Source of the DNA: Bacteroides sp. 51
GTDB lineage: Bacteria > Bacteroidota > Bacteroidia > Bacteroidales > Bacteroidaceae
Direction of reading: 5' to 3'
Assembly: GCF_010500965.1 (NCBI RefSeq)
Contig: NZ_QVMI01000001.1
Location: 135,884 to 199,883 of the forward strand
Length of the DNA stretch: 64,000 nucleotides
Both the position numbers and the translations under genes were made by a program. Positions 16,130 to 24,349 of this stretch are shown here, piece after piece. A model generated the notes under the pieces. The model was not told the DNA's origin. It made no database searches and was given only the letters and a program-made list of their open reading frames with translations. Within the stretch, counting starts at the first letter, position 1, and each line of letters begins with the position of its first letter.

Positions 16130-16650
16130 TGTTCGTTTATCATTTCAGTATCCCGCACATCCAACTGTAGGCTATCCACCGGATACTGATCTTTCGATTT
16201 ATTCATACCCTCAGACAACATCATTAACGCAGAAGAAACTTGTTTATAAGCCACTTCGGGGTCATCGCAGGTATCTGTATAGGCGTCGTAATTATAATCC
16301 AACGCATTCTTATCGTCAAAGAACGACTGTTGCAGAATACTTCCGAAAGAAAGTACCACAGCAATCATAGCCGCAGCTTTAAACAGCGGAGCCAAACGGG
16401 ATACGAACGTAATTCGCTTTGCCTTTACCACCGGAACTTCTATCTGCGACAGGATTCGCTGTTCAAAATCATCGCTGATCTTTATCTGCTGCTGTTCCAA
16501 CTGATAGACAAACAGATCTTTGTAACGGAGCAAGTGCGCAGGAACCTCGCCTGCAAAGAAAGAACGCAACTCGTCTTCCTCTTGCAAAGAAGTCTCACAT
16601 TGCCAGTAGCGTTCTAGTAGCTGCTCTATGTACTTATAATCCGTATTCAT
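16126..16650 (-). CDS. putative membrane anti-sigma factor
   Basis: 174 residues. The N-terminal cytosolic region (about 1-85: LERYWQCETSLQEEDELRSFF) has the helical layout of Bacteroidetes anti-sigma factors. One membrane segment lies at about 90-108 (FKAAAMIAVVLSFGSIL), and the rest faces the periplasm. It overlaps the sigma gene by 17 nt and DUF4252 by 4 nt. It is expected to bind and hold the ECF sigma factor at the membrane. The call rests on position and topology, since the family is poorly conserved. Confidence 0.8.
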   Translation of the reverse strand: MNTDYKYIEQLLERYWQCETSLQEEDELRSFFAGEVPAHLLRYKDLFVYQLEQQQIKISDDFEQRILSQIEVPVVKAKRITFVSRLAPLFKAAAMIAVVLSFGSILQQSFFDDKNALDYNYDAYTDTCDDPEVAYKQVSSALMMLSEGMNKSKDQYPVDSLQLDVRDTEMINEQ

Positions 16651-17143
16651 CTATTTGTGTATATTGCTGTTTAACCTTTTGTCTTGCCCGGAAAAGATTC
16701 ACTTTCACCTGCTCTTCCGTTAAGTTCAACACTTTGGCAATTTCCTTATAACTCTCTCCTTCAATATCCCTCATCTGCATGACGAGACGCTGTTTCTCAG
16801 GAAGTTCATTAATCAGGCGATGGATAATCTGCATTCGCTCCTCGCCCACCAACTTATCATAAGGTCCTGATGCAACAGAAACTTCTTCGATTTCGGAAGT
16901 GATTCCTACATTCTGCGCCTCCTTCTTCTGGCTGCGATCAATGGCCAGATTCCTCGCGACAGTCATGCAATATGCTTCTATCGACCCGAACTGCGACCAC
17001 TCATCCCGCTTATTCCAGACCCGTATCATGGTGTCTTGCACAATATCCTCGGCCTCGGCTCTGTCGAAGGTAATCCTCAACGCTAACCGAAAGAGCTTAT
17101 CTTTGAGCGGAAGTATATCGTCGCGGAAGCTGATTTCTTGCAT
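16634..17143 (-). CDS. ECF-type RNA polymerase sigma factor
   Basis: 169 residues. Region 2 is visible at about 15-80 (AEDIVQDTMIRVWNKRDEW, then YCMTVARNLAIDR) and region 4 at about 110-160 (LPEKQRLVMQMRDIEGESYKEIA followed by the helix-turn-helix LNLTEEQVKVNLFRARQKV). No region 1 or 3, so group 4. It heads a three-gene operon with its anti-sigma and a DUF4252 protein. It may also control the convergent DUF2807 pair, whose upstream region contains a similar promoter-like sequence. Confidence 0.95.
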   Translation of the reverse strand: MQEISFRDDILPLKDKLFRLALRITFDRAEAEDIVQDTMIRVWNKRDEWSQFGSIEAYCMTVARNLAIDRSQKKEAQNVGITSEIEEVSVASGPYDKLVGEERMQIIHRLINELPEKQRLVMQMRDIEGESYKEIAKVLNLTEEQVKVNLFRARQKVKQQYTQIDEYGL

Positions 17144-17156
17144 CTCTATAAATAAT

Positions 17157-17182
17157 GACGGGTGAGGAAGGGAAAAGTTACA
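17157..17182 (-). promoter_or_regulatory. possible autoregulated ECF promoter
   Basis: On the minus strand TGTAAC (17182-17177) and CGTC (17160-17157) are 16 nt apart, resembling ECF promoters of the TGAAAC-N16-CGTC kind. The start codon at 17143 would leave a leader of under 10 nt, which weakens the case. Confidence 0.3.
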
Positions 17183-17205
17183 AGAGCACCGTTATTTTTC
17201 TTGAA

Positions 17206-17979
17206 TTATTTTTTTATCCGGGTACCACCGTCGCTGTTAATAGCTGATGCTAAGGTAATTACAACCTCGGACACTCCGGCATTAATTGCTTCAAAAGAAT
17301 TCTCCAGCTTCGGGATCATTCCACCTTGAATAACACCATCGGCCACATATTGCTCAAACTCTGGACGGGTGATCTGAGGAATAACGCTGTCGTCGTCGTT
17401 CTCATCTCTTAATACGCCTTTCTTTTCGAAGCAATACACCAGGGTGACGTCAAAGTACTCGGAAAGGGCTTTTGCTGTTTCCCCGGCAATGGTATCGGCG
17501 TTGGTATTCAGCATATTGCCTTTACCATCGTGGGTCAGCGGTGCCATGACAGGTACAATGCCTTTGGCTATCAGGTCGGCCAACAGGTTTGCATTTACCT
17601 TCTCCACATCGCCCACAAAGCCGTAGTCAACGTCTTTTACGAGGCGTTTAACCGAACGGATTACATCCATATCAGCACCGGTCAGTCCCAGAGCATTGAC
17701 ATTGCGTGCCTGAAGACCGGCAACAATGTTTTTATTGACCAAGCCACCGTAAACCATTGTAACTACTTTCAACGTTTCAGCATCGGTTATACGACGACCG
17801 TTTACCATCTGGCTTTCAATGCCCAACTGTGAAGCAATCTTGGTAGCCGAGCGTCCACCGCCATGCACCAGTACTTTATTTCCTTCAATAGCAGCAAAAT
17901 CATTTAATAGTTGATTCAGAGAAGCCTCTTCCTCGACAATCTTACCGCCTACTTTGATAACTGTTAGTTTCTGTTTCAT
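17206..17979 (-). CDS. argB: acetylglutamate (or succinylglutamate) kinase
   Basis: 257 residues, full length for the family. Amino-acid-kinase motifs are present: IKVGGKIV near the N-terminus, VHGGGRSA, NGRRITD for substrate binding, LNTNADTIAGE and GGMIPKLENS. It phosphorylates the N-acylated glutamate in arginine synthesis; Bacteroides use N-succinyl intermediates in this pathway, so the true substrate may be N-succinylglutamate. It lies downstream of speA on the same strand with only a 32-bp palindrome and a short spacer between, linking arginine synthesis and breakdown. Confidence 0.95.
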   Translation of the reverse strand: MKQKLTVIKVGGKIVEEEASLNQLLNDFAAIEGNKVLVHGGGRSATKIASQLGIESQMVNGRRITDAETLKVVTMVYGGLVNKNIVAGLQARNVNALGLTGADMDVIRSVKRLVKDVDYGFVGDVEKVNANLLADLIAKGIVPVMAPLTHDGKGNMLNTNADTIAGETAKALSEYFDVTLVYCFEKKGVLRDENDDDSVIPQITRPEFEQYVADGVIQGGMIPKLENSFEAINAGVSEVVITLASAINSDGGTRIKK

Positions 17980-18049
17980 ATTACAAACAAAGCAGCCTCA
18001 CTCCTCTGGATGGGAGTTACAGCTGCGTATTACATATTGTTATTATATT

Positions 18050-18081
18050 CTGTAGGGGCGGTTCGCGAACCGCCCCTACAG
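18050..18081. repeat. GGGCGG palindrome, single 32-bp copy
   Basis: A perfect 32-bp palindrome: CTGTAG + GGGCGGTTCGCGAACCGCCC + CTACAG. It ends 2 nt beyond the speA stop codon (18084-18086). It is the single-palindrome form of the element seen as a double at 13560 and may act as a terminator or mRNA 3'-end stabiliser for speA. Confidence 0.9.
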
Positions 18082-18083
18082 TA

Positions 18084-19976
18084 TTATTCCAAATACGTAT
18101 ACCCGTAAAGCCCCGAACGGTAATTAGAAAGGAATTCTTTTCCTTCTTCTACCGAGATCTTGCCTTCCTTCACCGACTTCGTCACCCATGTTTCCAGCGT
18201 ACGAACCAGCTTCTTAGGATTATATTGCACATAATCCAATACCTCGGCTACGGTTTCACCATCAATAATCTGCTCTATATTATATCCCTTTTCATTGACG
18301 GAAATATGCACCGCATTCGTATCACCAAACAGGTTATGCATATCTCCAAGTATCTCCTGATAAGCACCTACAAGGAAAACACCCATAAAGTAAGGTTCCT
18401 TGTTCTTCAAGGAATGCACAGGCAGATAGTGCGATACATTCTTAGTAGAAATGAAATTCGCAATCTTACCATCCGAGTCGCATGTGATATCCTGCAACGT
18501 TGCCGAACGGTCGGGACGTTCATCCAGACGATGCAACGGCATAATCGGGAATATCTGGTCAATAGCCCACGAGTCGGGCAAGGACTGGAACAAAGAGAAG
18601 TTACAGAAGTATTTATCCGCCAACAACTTAGACAAACCACGGAATTCATCGGGCGCATGCTTAAGCCCCGAAGCAATCTGGTTGATTTCACGGGTGATAG
18701 ACCAAAACAAGCGCTCAATCTGCGCGCGGGTTTTCAGGTCTACAATACCATGACTGAACAAATCCAGCGCCTCTTCACGAATCTGTTGCGCATCATGCCA
18801 GGCTTCCAGCATCTTGTTCTGATTCAGCGTATCCCAGATGGAGTAAAGTTCACGAACCAATTCATGATCCTCTTCGGTGATCTCTTCATCATCATCCCAT
18901 TCCGGCAAAGTGGCAGTCTCCAACACCTGGAACACAAGCACAGAGTGATGGGCAGTCAACGCACGGCCACTCTCGGTAATAATATTCGGATGCGGAATTT
19001 CATTCTTATCACTGGCATCAACCAACGTAGAAATAGAGTCGTTTACGTACTCCTGAATAGTATAGTTAACGCTACTTTGACTACTCGAAGACCGGGTTCC
19101 GTCATAATCAACCCCTAGTCCGCCGCCGATATCAACAAATTCCACCTTAAAGCCCATGGCATGTAATTGTACATAGAACTGCGAAGCCTCACGCAATGCA
19201 GTCTTGATACGGCGAATCTTAGTTACCTGGCTACCAATATGGAAATGAATCAGTTTCAGGCAATCCTGCATTTCCTTCTTTTCCAGAAAGTCCAATGCTT
19301 CAAGCAACTCACTCGACGTCAAGCCAAACTTACTTGCATCGCCACCCGAATCTTCCCATTTTCCGCTACCCGAAGAAGCAAGCTTAATACGAATACCGAT
19401 ATTGGGGCGAACGTTTAATTGTTTCGCCATTTTGGTGATTAGTCGCAGTTCATTCAGTTTCTCTACAACCAGGAAGATGCGCTTACCCATCTTCTGGGCA
19501 AGCAAGGCCAACTCAATATAACTCTCATCCTTATATCCATTGCAGATAATCAAAGAGTCTGAGTCTGTGTTTACAGCGATAACCGCATGTAGTTCCGGTT
19601 TGGAGCCAGCTTCAAGTCCCAGGTTGAACTTCTTTCCGTGGCTGATGATTTCCTCCACCACCGGACGCATCTGATTCACCTTGATCGGATAGATAATAAA
19701 GTTCTGTCCGTTATAACCATATTCCTTAGATGCCTGTTCAAAGCAACGCGCTGTTTTCTCAATACGGTTATCCAATATATCTGAAAAGCGTAGTAGCATA
19801 GGCAGAGCCACATCGCGGATTTGCAGCTCGTCGATCAACTCTTTCAAGTCAACGCTCACCCCATCCTTACGCGGAGTAACCACAACATGCCCCTTATCAT
19901 TTATACCAAAATACGAAGTCCCCCAACCTGTAATGTTGTAAAGTTCTTCGGAATCCTCAATACGCCATTTTCTCAT
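18084..19976 (-). CDS. speA: biosynthetic arginine decarboxylase
   Basis: 630 residues, the usual length. Alanine-racemase-type PLP domain with the Schiff-base lysine in YPIKVNQ (Lys99), then GLEAGSKPEL, FHIGSQ and the glycine-rich phosphate-binding FVDIGGGLGVDYDG; C-terminal beta domain with DITCDSDGKI. Converts arginine to agmatine plus CO2, the first step of the agmatine route to polyamines. Divergent from the cupin gene with closely spaced promoters, and upstream of argB. Confidence 0.97.
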   Translation of the reverse strand: MRKWRIEDSEELYNITGWGTSYFGINDKGHVVVTPRKDGVSVDLKELIDELQIRDVALPMLLRFSDILDNRIEKTARCFEQASKEYGYNGQNFIIYPIKVNQMRPVVEEIISHGKKFNLGLEAGSKPELHAVIAVNTDSDSLIICNGYKDESYIELALLAQKMGKRIFLVVEKLNELRLITKMAKQLNVRPNIGIRIKLASSGSGKWEDSGGDASKFGLTSSELLEALDFLEKKEMQDCLKLIHFHIGSQVTKIRRIKTALREASQFYVQLHAMGFKVEFVDIGGGLGVDYDGTRSSSSQSSVNYTIQEYVNDSISTLVDASDKNEIPHPNIITESGRALTAHHSVLVFQVLETATLPEWDDDEEITEEDHELVRELYSIWDTLNQNKMLEAWHDAQQIREEALDLFSHGIVDLKTRAQIERLFWSITREINQIASGLKHAPDEFRGLSKLLADKYFCNFSLFQSLPDSWAIDQIFPIMPLHRLDERPDRSATLQDITCDSDGKIANFISTKNVSHYLPVHSLKNKEPYFMGVFLVGAYQEILGDMHNLFGDTNAVHISVNEKGYNIEQIIDGETVAEVLDYVQYNPKKLVRTLETWVTKSVKEGKISVEEGKEFLSNYRSGLYGYTYLE

Positions 19977-20013
19977 TTCTTTTCCTACGGTTTTTTTAGT
20001 GTAAATAATGGGG

Positions 20014-20021
20014 CAAAAATA
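20014..20021 (-). promoter_or_regulatory. speA promoter (-7 element)
   Basis: Reads TATTTTTG on the minus strand, matching TAnnTTTG, 38 nt upstream of the speA start codon. No clear -33 box. Confidence 0.5.
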
Positions 20022-20042
20022 CGTATTAATCTATAATTATGC

Positions 20043-20050
20043 TATTTTTG
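20043..20050 (+). promoter_or_regulatory. cupin-gene promoter (-7 element)
   Basis: TATTTTTG, 41 nt upstream of the cupin start. It lies back to back with the speA -7 element, only 21 nt apart, so the two promoters probably interfere. Confidence 0.5.
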
Positions 20051-20090
20051 CAGCTATTAATCACTGCGTTAGCATAAAAACTGAAACTAT

Positions 20091-20429
20091 ATGCAACTAG
20101 AAAGTACCAATTTCCAATTCGAGAGTGAAATCGCCTGGCAATATCCGGATAAAGGCGTGAGTCGCCAGATCATGGCTTACAACGATGATATGATGATGGT
20201 GAAAGTTAAATTTGAAACCGGAGCCATAGGAACACCGCACACACATCCTCACACACAGGCAACCTATATTGTGAGCGGAGCATTTGAATTTACAACAGAC
20301 GGAGAAACAAAAGTAGTTAAGGCTGGCGACGGGGTTTACATTAAACCGGGCGTCCTGCATGGTTGCAAATGTATCGAAGAAGGATTGCTGATTGATACAT
20401 TCTCTCCCATGAGAAAAGACTTCCTCTAG
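20091..20429 (+). CDS. single-domain cupin protein
   Basis: 112 residues forming one cupin barrel. Motif 1 is TPHTHPHTQATYIVSG, with three His and a following acidic/aromatic region; motif 2 is KAGDGVYIKPGVLHGC. These give the His ligands for a bound metal. Small cupins of this type act as metal-dependent enzymes or ligand sensors, often on sugars; the substrate cannot be read from sequence. Its stop codon overlaps that of the convergent GT9 gene within the tetramer CTAG. Confidence 0.88.
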   Translation: MQLESTNFQFESEIAWQYPDKGVSRQIMAYNDDMMMVKVKFETGAIGTPHTHPHTQATYIVSGAFEFTTDGETKVVKAGDGVYIKPGVLHGCKCIEEGLLIDTFSPMRKDFL

Positions 20430-21475
20430 TCGATTTGCTTTTCAGCGTTCAGGACCTGTTCTATTTTACTTATCACTTGTTTGGGGGTTATGCCCCACAA
20501 ACAGGCATAGTCTTTTCGCCAACATGGTTCCTGTCCGAAGACAGAACAAGGGCGGCAGGCCAGGTCTAATTGAATGGTATTGGATGGTAATTGCTTCCAT
20601 CCCATAAAGCCGGCATACGGATGAGTGGCACCCCAGATAGAAACGACAGGGGTGTTCACTAAAGAGGCCAGATGCATATTGGCAGAGTCCATAGACAGCA
20701 TTACATCCAGATGACTTATCAGGTTCAATTCCATACCGATATCCAACTTCCCAATCATGGATACAACGGAAGGGTATTTGGCTATCCACGAGTCAAACAC
20801 TTCCTGCTCGTACTTTCCTCCGCCAAAAAGGAATACTTTTACACCCGGCTGGGTAGAGAAGTGGGCAACGACTTGCTCCTGAAGTTCTACCGGATAAATC
20901 TTACCTTTATGCTTGGCAAACGGAGCAATGCCAATCCACTTCTGATCTTCTTTAAGGCCGACAATGGATGCGATCTCCGTAAAGTCGCCCTTGCCCGAAT
21001 CGTAAATAGAGGTGAACTCTAAAGAAACCGGGAATCCAATTCTAGCCAGCACATCGGCATAGCGTTGAAAAGAACTCTTTTGAGCAACCATTACTTTGTT
21101 GTGACGTCGAACCAGCTTAGACTTCCCTTTCCGGCCCTTATGAATGGTAGCTGTCTTTACAACGGAAAAGAGAAGTCTAAGTGATAAATATTTAGAGCGT
21201 AACACGCCGTGAAAGTCTGCGACATAATCAAAGTCCATGGCTTTCAACAGGCGATAAAGGCGCCGCAGTCCACCAAGTCCTTCGTTCTCTCCCTTCAGGT
21301 CGGCGCCTACGAACGAAACGTTGGCAGGCAATTTCTGGAAAAGAGGTCCCAGTCTGGCACTACTCAATACAGTAATCTCATCTTGTGGATACTGCCGTGC
21401 CAACGAATAAATCACAGGAATGGTCATCGCAACATCGCCTATCGCAGAAAAACGGATGACAAGTATCTTGGCCAT
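20426..21475 (-). CDS. glycosyltransferase family 9 (heptosyltransferase-like)
   Basis: 349 residues. GT-B fold glycosyltransferase: N-terminal ILVIRFSAIGDVAMTIPVI is the typical GT9 opening, and the C-terminal half has IGIAPFAKHKGK, KVFLFGGGKYE and the acceptor region LSMDSANMHLASLVNTPVVSIWG. Such enzymes add heptose or similar residues to LPS core using an ADP-sugar. The gene starts 3 nt after the DUF4254 stop, a pairing that fits LPS or surface-glycan assembly. Confidence 0.93.
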   Translation of the reverse strand: MAKILVIRFSAIGDVAMTIPVIYSLARQYPQDEITVLSSARLGPLFQKLPANVSFVGADLKGENEGLGGLRRLYRLLKAMDFDYVADFHGVLRSKYLSLRLLFSVVKTATIHKGRKGKSKLVRRHNKVMVAQKSSFQRYADVLARIGFPVSLEFTSIYDSGKGDFTEIASIVGLKEDQKWIGIAPFAKHKGKIYPVELQEQVVAHFSTQPGVKVFLFGGGKYEQEVFDSWIAKYPSVVSMIGKLDIGMELNLISHLDVMLSMDSANMHLASLVNTPVVSIWGATHPYAGFMGWKQLPSNTIQLDLACRPCSVFGQEPCWRKDYACLWGITPKQVISKIEQVLNAEKQID

Positions 21476-21478
21476 TAA

Positions 21479-22084
21479 TTACTTTTTGCCATAAAGCACT
21501 GGGTTCAGTGCCGGATCATTATACATCTTCATTTGTTTATACACCTTCATGTATTTCTTTCCACTCTCTATATCGGAAAGAAGCTGGTCAATAGCCGAGG
21601 ACAGGTCTTTTTTCTGTTCCAGAAGGATATTGAGCTTCTGCTCACATTGCCGGTGATGTTCTTCGGATGTATCTGTACGTTTAACTTCCTGCTCCATGTG
21701 GTAGATTTTAAGAGCCAGAATAGATAGCCTATCTATAGCCCATGCAGGACTCTCGGTATTAATGGTTGCATCCGGAGCTACTTGTACGTCTTTGTTCTTA
21801 TCCAGGAAATAGCTGTCGATCAGTTCTACCAGATCGGTACGGTCCTGATTCGACTTGTCAATCTTACGTTTTAATACAAGCGCATCTTCCGGTTTGATGT
21901 TCGGATCGCGGATGATATCTTCATAATGCCACTGAACTGTATCAATCCAGTTTTTCAGATAAAGATAATACTCTATGGATTTTACTTCATAGGGATTGTT
22001 TATTGGAGTATCCACACTATCTGTTACGTGATATTCCAGAACAGATTTCCAAAAGATTTCGTTGCACAATTCACTGAATGTCAT
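21479..22084 (-). CDS. DUF4254 protein
   Basis: 201 residues, highly charged and helical, no signal peptide. The N-terminus TFSELCNEIFWKSVLEYHVTD and the middle NQDRTDLVELIDSYFL are characteristic of DUF4254. The family is common in Bacteroidetes and found next to GT9 transferases, as here with a 3-nt gap, so a role in LPS core synthesis is plausible. No catalytic motif can be named. Confidence 0.88.
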   Translation of the reverse strand: MTFSELCNEIFWKSVLEYHVTDSVDTPINNPYEVKSIEYYLYLKNWIDTVQWHYEDIIRDPNIKPEDALVLKRKIDKSNQDRTDLVELIDSYFLDKNKDVQVAPDATINTESPAWAIDRLSILALKIYHMEQEVKRTDTSEEHHRQCEQKLNILLEQKKDLSSAIDQLLSDIESGKKYMKVYKQMKMYNDPALNPVLYGKK

Positions 22085-22156
22085 AGTCCTGATTATTTGT
22101 TTAATAACAAAGTTACATATTTAATTCCTAAATAAGAAAATTGGGGTTAATGATTT

Positions 22157-22687
22157 TTAGATAGGCTCCAGCAGTTCGCGTAGCCGTTGTATCGAACTAC
22201 TTATCTGCCAGCGGTTTTCCAATTCATCGGCACTAAAAGTATATCGAGCCTGCGAGTAGAATTTCATTCGTTCCGCCAGCTTTTCCTTGATAAACCGGAA
22301 CAGTTCATCTTCTTGCTTTCCTTGTAAAATGGGACGCGATTGAGTGGCCACACTCAACCGTTTGAGTAGTACTTCGGGACTGGCATCCAGAAAAACCGTG
22401 ATGCCGTGCTTGTTCATATACTCCATATTATCGAAGAAGCATGGTGTTCCGCCGCCTGTGGAAATCACTACATTCTCAAACTCTGCTACTTCATGGAGCA
22501 TTTTCTTTTCGAGTTCCCGGAACCCGGCTTCGCCTTTTTCGGTAAACAGTTCGCTAACCGTTTTATGATAACGTTCTTCTATATACCAGTCAAGATCAAT
22601 GAACGGTATATTCAAATCGCGGGCAAAAGCCTTCCCTAAGGTAGTCTTGCCCGCTCCCATATATCCTATTAAGAAAATACGAACCAT
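22157..22687 (-). CDS. aroK: shikimate kinase
   Basis: 176 residues. P-loop GYMGAGKTT (8-16), substrate-binding Asp pair FIDLD (31, 33), FRELE for shikimate binding and STGGGTP (about 76-82) containing the GGG motif. Uses ATP to phosphorylate shikimate to shikimate-3-phosphate in aromatic amino acid synthesis. Lies 44 nt downstream of the nitroreductase gene on the same strand. Confidence 0.96.
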   Translation of the reverse strand: MVRIFLIGYMGAGKTTLGKAFARDLNIPFIDLDWYIEERYHKTVSELFTEKGEAGFRELEKKMLHEVAEFENVVISTGGGTPCFFDNMEYMNKHGITVFLDASPEVLLKRLSVATQSRPILQGKQEDELFRFIKEKLAERMKFYSQARYTFSADELENRWQISSSIQRLRELLEPI

Positions 22688-22731
22688 CTTTAGCGGAGAA
22701 TTTTCCGCAAAGATATAGATTTATCGCCGGA

Positions 22732-23334
22732 TTATTTGAATACTTTCATCCGTTTATTCAAATCATCCATTTCCTTCTCACCGATCTCGCCGGTAGGAAG
22801 GCCGAACGGCATCTGGGCAACGAGTGTCCAGCTCTTTGGCAAGTTCCACGTTTCCAGTACTTTTGCATCAATCAGGGGGTTGTAGTGTTGCAGTGAAGCT
22901 CCGAAGCCTGCGTCTTCCAACATTACCCAGGTGGCGAGCTGGTGCATAGCAGATGTGTGCTGTGACCACACAGGGAAGTTATCTTTATAACTTGGGAACG
23001 ATTTTTGAAGATACTCTACGATTTCCTGTTCTTCAAAGAACAGGATAGTACCATAACCACTGGCAAAGGAGTTATCTATCTTGGCTTCGGTCTGAACAAA
23101 GGCCTCGGCTGAGATTCTTTCTTTGAGTGTGGCTTTGACTATTTCCCATAACTGCAAATGGTTCTCACCCAACAATAGTACCATGCGTGTGGTTTGTGAG
23201 TTGAAAGCAGATGGAACATGTGTTAAAACGGTTGCAACGATGTTCTCAATTTCCTTATCCGATATGGGTGACTTCGGACTGATTGCATAATGACTTCTCC
23301 TGTTGGCCAGAGCGTCGACAAAACTTCTTTTCAT
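22732..23334 (-). CDS. nitroreductase-family FMN oxidoreductase
   Basis: 200 residues. The N-terminal ANRRSHYAISP, with the RRS FMN-phosphate-binding motif, VPSAFNSQTTRM and the C-terminal EIGEKEMDDLNKRMKVF are typical of the short 'oxidoreductase related to nitroreductase' group. These are FMN-dependent, dimeric and reduce nitro or quinone substrates with NAD(P)H. Physiological substrate unknown. It may head an operon with aroK, DUF4254 and GT9. Confidence 0.92.
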   Translation of the reverse strand: MKRSFVDALANRRSHYAISPKSPISDKEIENIVATVLTHVPSAFNSQTTRMVLLLGENHLQLWEIVKATLKERISAEAFVQTEAKIDNSFASGYGTILFFEEQEIVEYLQKSFPSYKDNFPVWSQHTSAMHQLATWVMLEDAGFGASLQHYNPLIDAKVLETWNLPKSWTLVAQMPFGLPTGEIGEKEMDDLNKRMKVFK

Positions 23335-23413
23335 TCTTTTCTTCTCCTGTATTTATTAAAGTAATTCTGATTGGTTTTGATTGTTTCTGGTATGGTTTTA
23401 CGTTATTTCAACC

Positions 23414-23503
23414 ATCCACCCCCTACCCCCGCCAGCGGGGGATAGGCTGCGCTACACAGTATTTCCGCATGGTATCCCCCGCTGGCGGGGGCAGGGGGTG
23501 GAT
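23414..23503. repeat. GC-rich hairpin element with 31-nt arms and CCGCATGG loop
   Basis: 31-nt arms at 23414-23444 and 23473-23503 pair with a single mismatch (G-U in RNA). The arms contain ATCCACCCCC and the inner palindrome CCCCCGC-CA-GCGGGGG. The 28-nt loop ends in CCGCATGG (23465-23472), directly against the right arm. Lies between divergent nitroreductase and RNase H genes. Two elements with unrelated arms share the same layout (24268, 47371). Confidence 0.88.
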
Positions 23504-23587
23504 TTGGCGCAGTATAGAATTAACTCCTTTCCAATCCGCTTACTCTTTTAGAACACTTACGAAGGCCGATATGTTCAGGTCTGAGAT

Positions 23588-23595
23588 TATATTTG
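23588..23595 (+). promoter_or_regulatory. rnhA promoter (-7 element)
   Basis: TATATTTG matches TAnnTTTG, 32 nt before the rnhA start. No clear -33 box. Confidence 0.5.
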
Positions 23596-23627
23596 TAACT
23601 TTACATGCTGAAAGATAAAGAACCGCA

Positions 23628-24257
23628 ATGGCAAAGCAAAAATATTATGTAGTCTGGGATGGGGTTACCCCTGGAATATACTCTTCCTGGGAAGATTGCC
23701 TGCTTCAGACGAAAGGGTACGAAGGGGCTAAATACAAATCGTTTGATACGAAAGAGGAGGCAGAGCGTGCTTATGCTTCTTCTCCTTATGAATATATCGG
23801 TAAAAACGCCAGGAAAGAAACAGTAAAGCTTGCCACTTACCCTGATTGTGTTATTGAGAACAGTTTGGCGGTAGATGCCGCTTGCAGTGGGAATCCCGGA
23901 GCAATGGAGTATCGCGGTGTGCACATTGCCAGCCGACAGGAGATTTTCCATTTCGGCCCGATGAAGGGAACGAACAATATCGGAGAGTTTCTGGCTATTG
24001 TGCATGGGCTTGCATTGTTGAAGCAGAAAGGGTTCGATATGCCGATATACACCGATAGCGTAAACGCGATGAAATGGGTAAAACAGAAGAAATGCAAGAC
24101 GCAACTCCCCCGCACAGACAAGACAGAAGAGCTCTTCCTGATTATCGAACGGGCAGAGAAATGGCTGAGGGAGAATAAATATACCACTCAAATTATTAAA
24201 TGGGAAACGAAGCAGTGGGGTGAGATACCTGCGGACTTTGGCAGAAAAGGTCGTTGA
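23628..24257 (+). CDS. rnhA: ribonuclease HI with N-terminal hybrid-binding domain
   Basis: 209 residues. Residues 1-50 form the RNase H1 N-terminal (caulimovirus viroplasmin-like) domain: YYVVWDGVTPGIYSSWEDC, VKGYEGAKYKSF-type, binding RNA-DNA hybrids. The catalytic domain begins with VDAACSGNPGAMEY (first Asp), NIGEFLAIVHGL (Glu) and IYTDSVNAMKW (Asp), so the acidic catalytic residues are present. Cleaves RNA in RNA-DNA hybrids. Convergent with the ABC exporter gene, with a hairpin element between. Confidence 0.95.
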   Translation: MAKQKYYVVWDGVTPGIYSSWEDCLLQTKGYEGAKYKSFDTKEEAERAYASSPYEYIGKNARKETVKLATYPDCVIENSLAVDAACSGNPGAMEYRGVHIASRQEIFHFGPMKGTNNIGEFLAIVHGLALLKQKGFDMPIYTDSVNAMKWVKQKKCKTQLPRTDKTEELFLIIERAEKWLRENKYTTQIIKWETKQWGEIPADFGRKGR

Positions 24258-24267
24258 TCTTTTCTTT

Positions 24268-24348
24268 AGTTGAAAGTTGAAAATTGAAAGTTGAAAGTTT
24301 CGATGCCGCATGGAATCACTTTCAACTTTCAATTTTCAACTTTCAACT
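24268..24348. repeat. perfect 31-bp inverted repeat of GTTGAAA heptads, CCGCATGG loop
   Basis: Arms 24268-24298 and 24318-24348 are perfect reverse complements built from AGTTGAA/AATTGAA heptads. The 19-nt loop contains CCGCATGG (24306-24313). It fills the gap between convergent rnhA and the ABC exporter, ending 1 nt before the exporter's stop codon, and could serve as a bidirectional terminator. Confidence 0.9.
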
Positions 24349-24349
24349 C

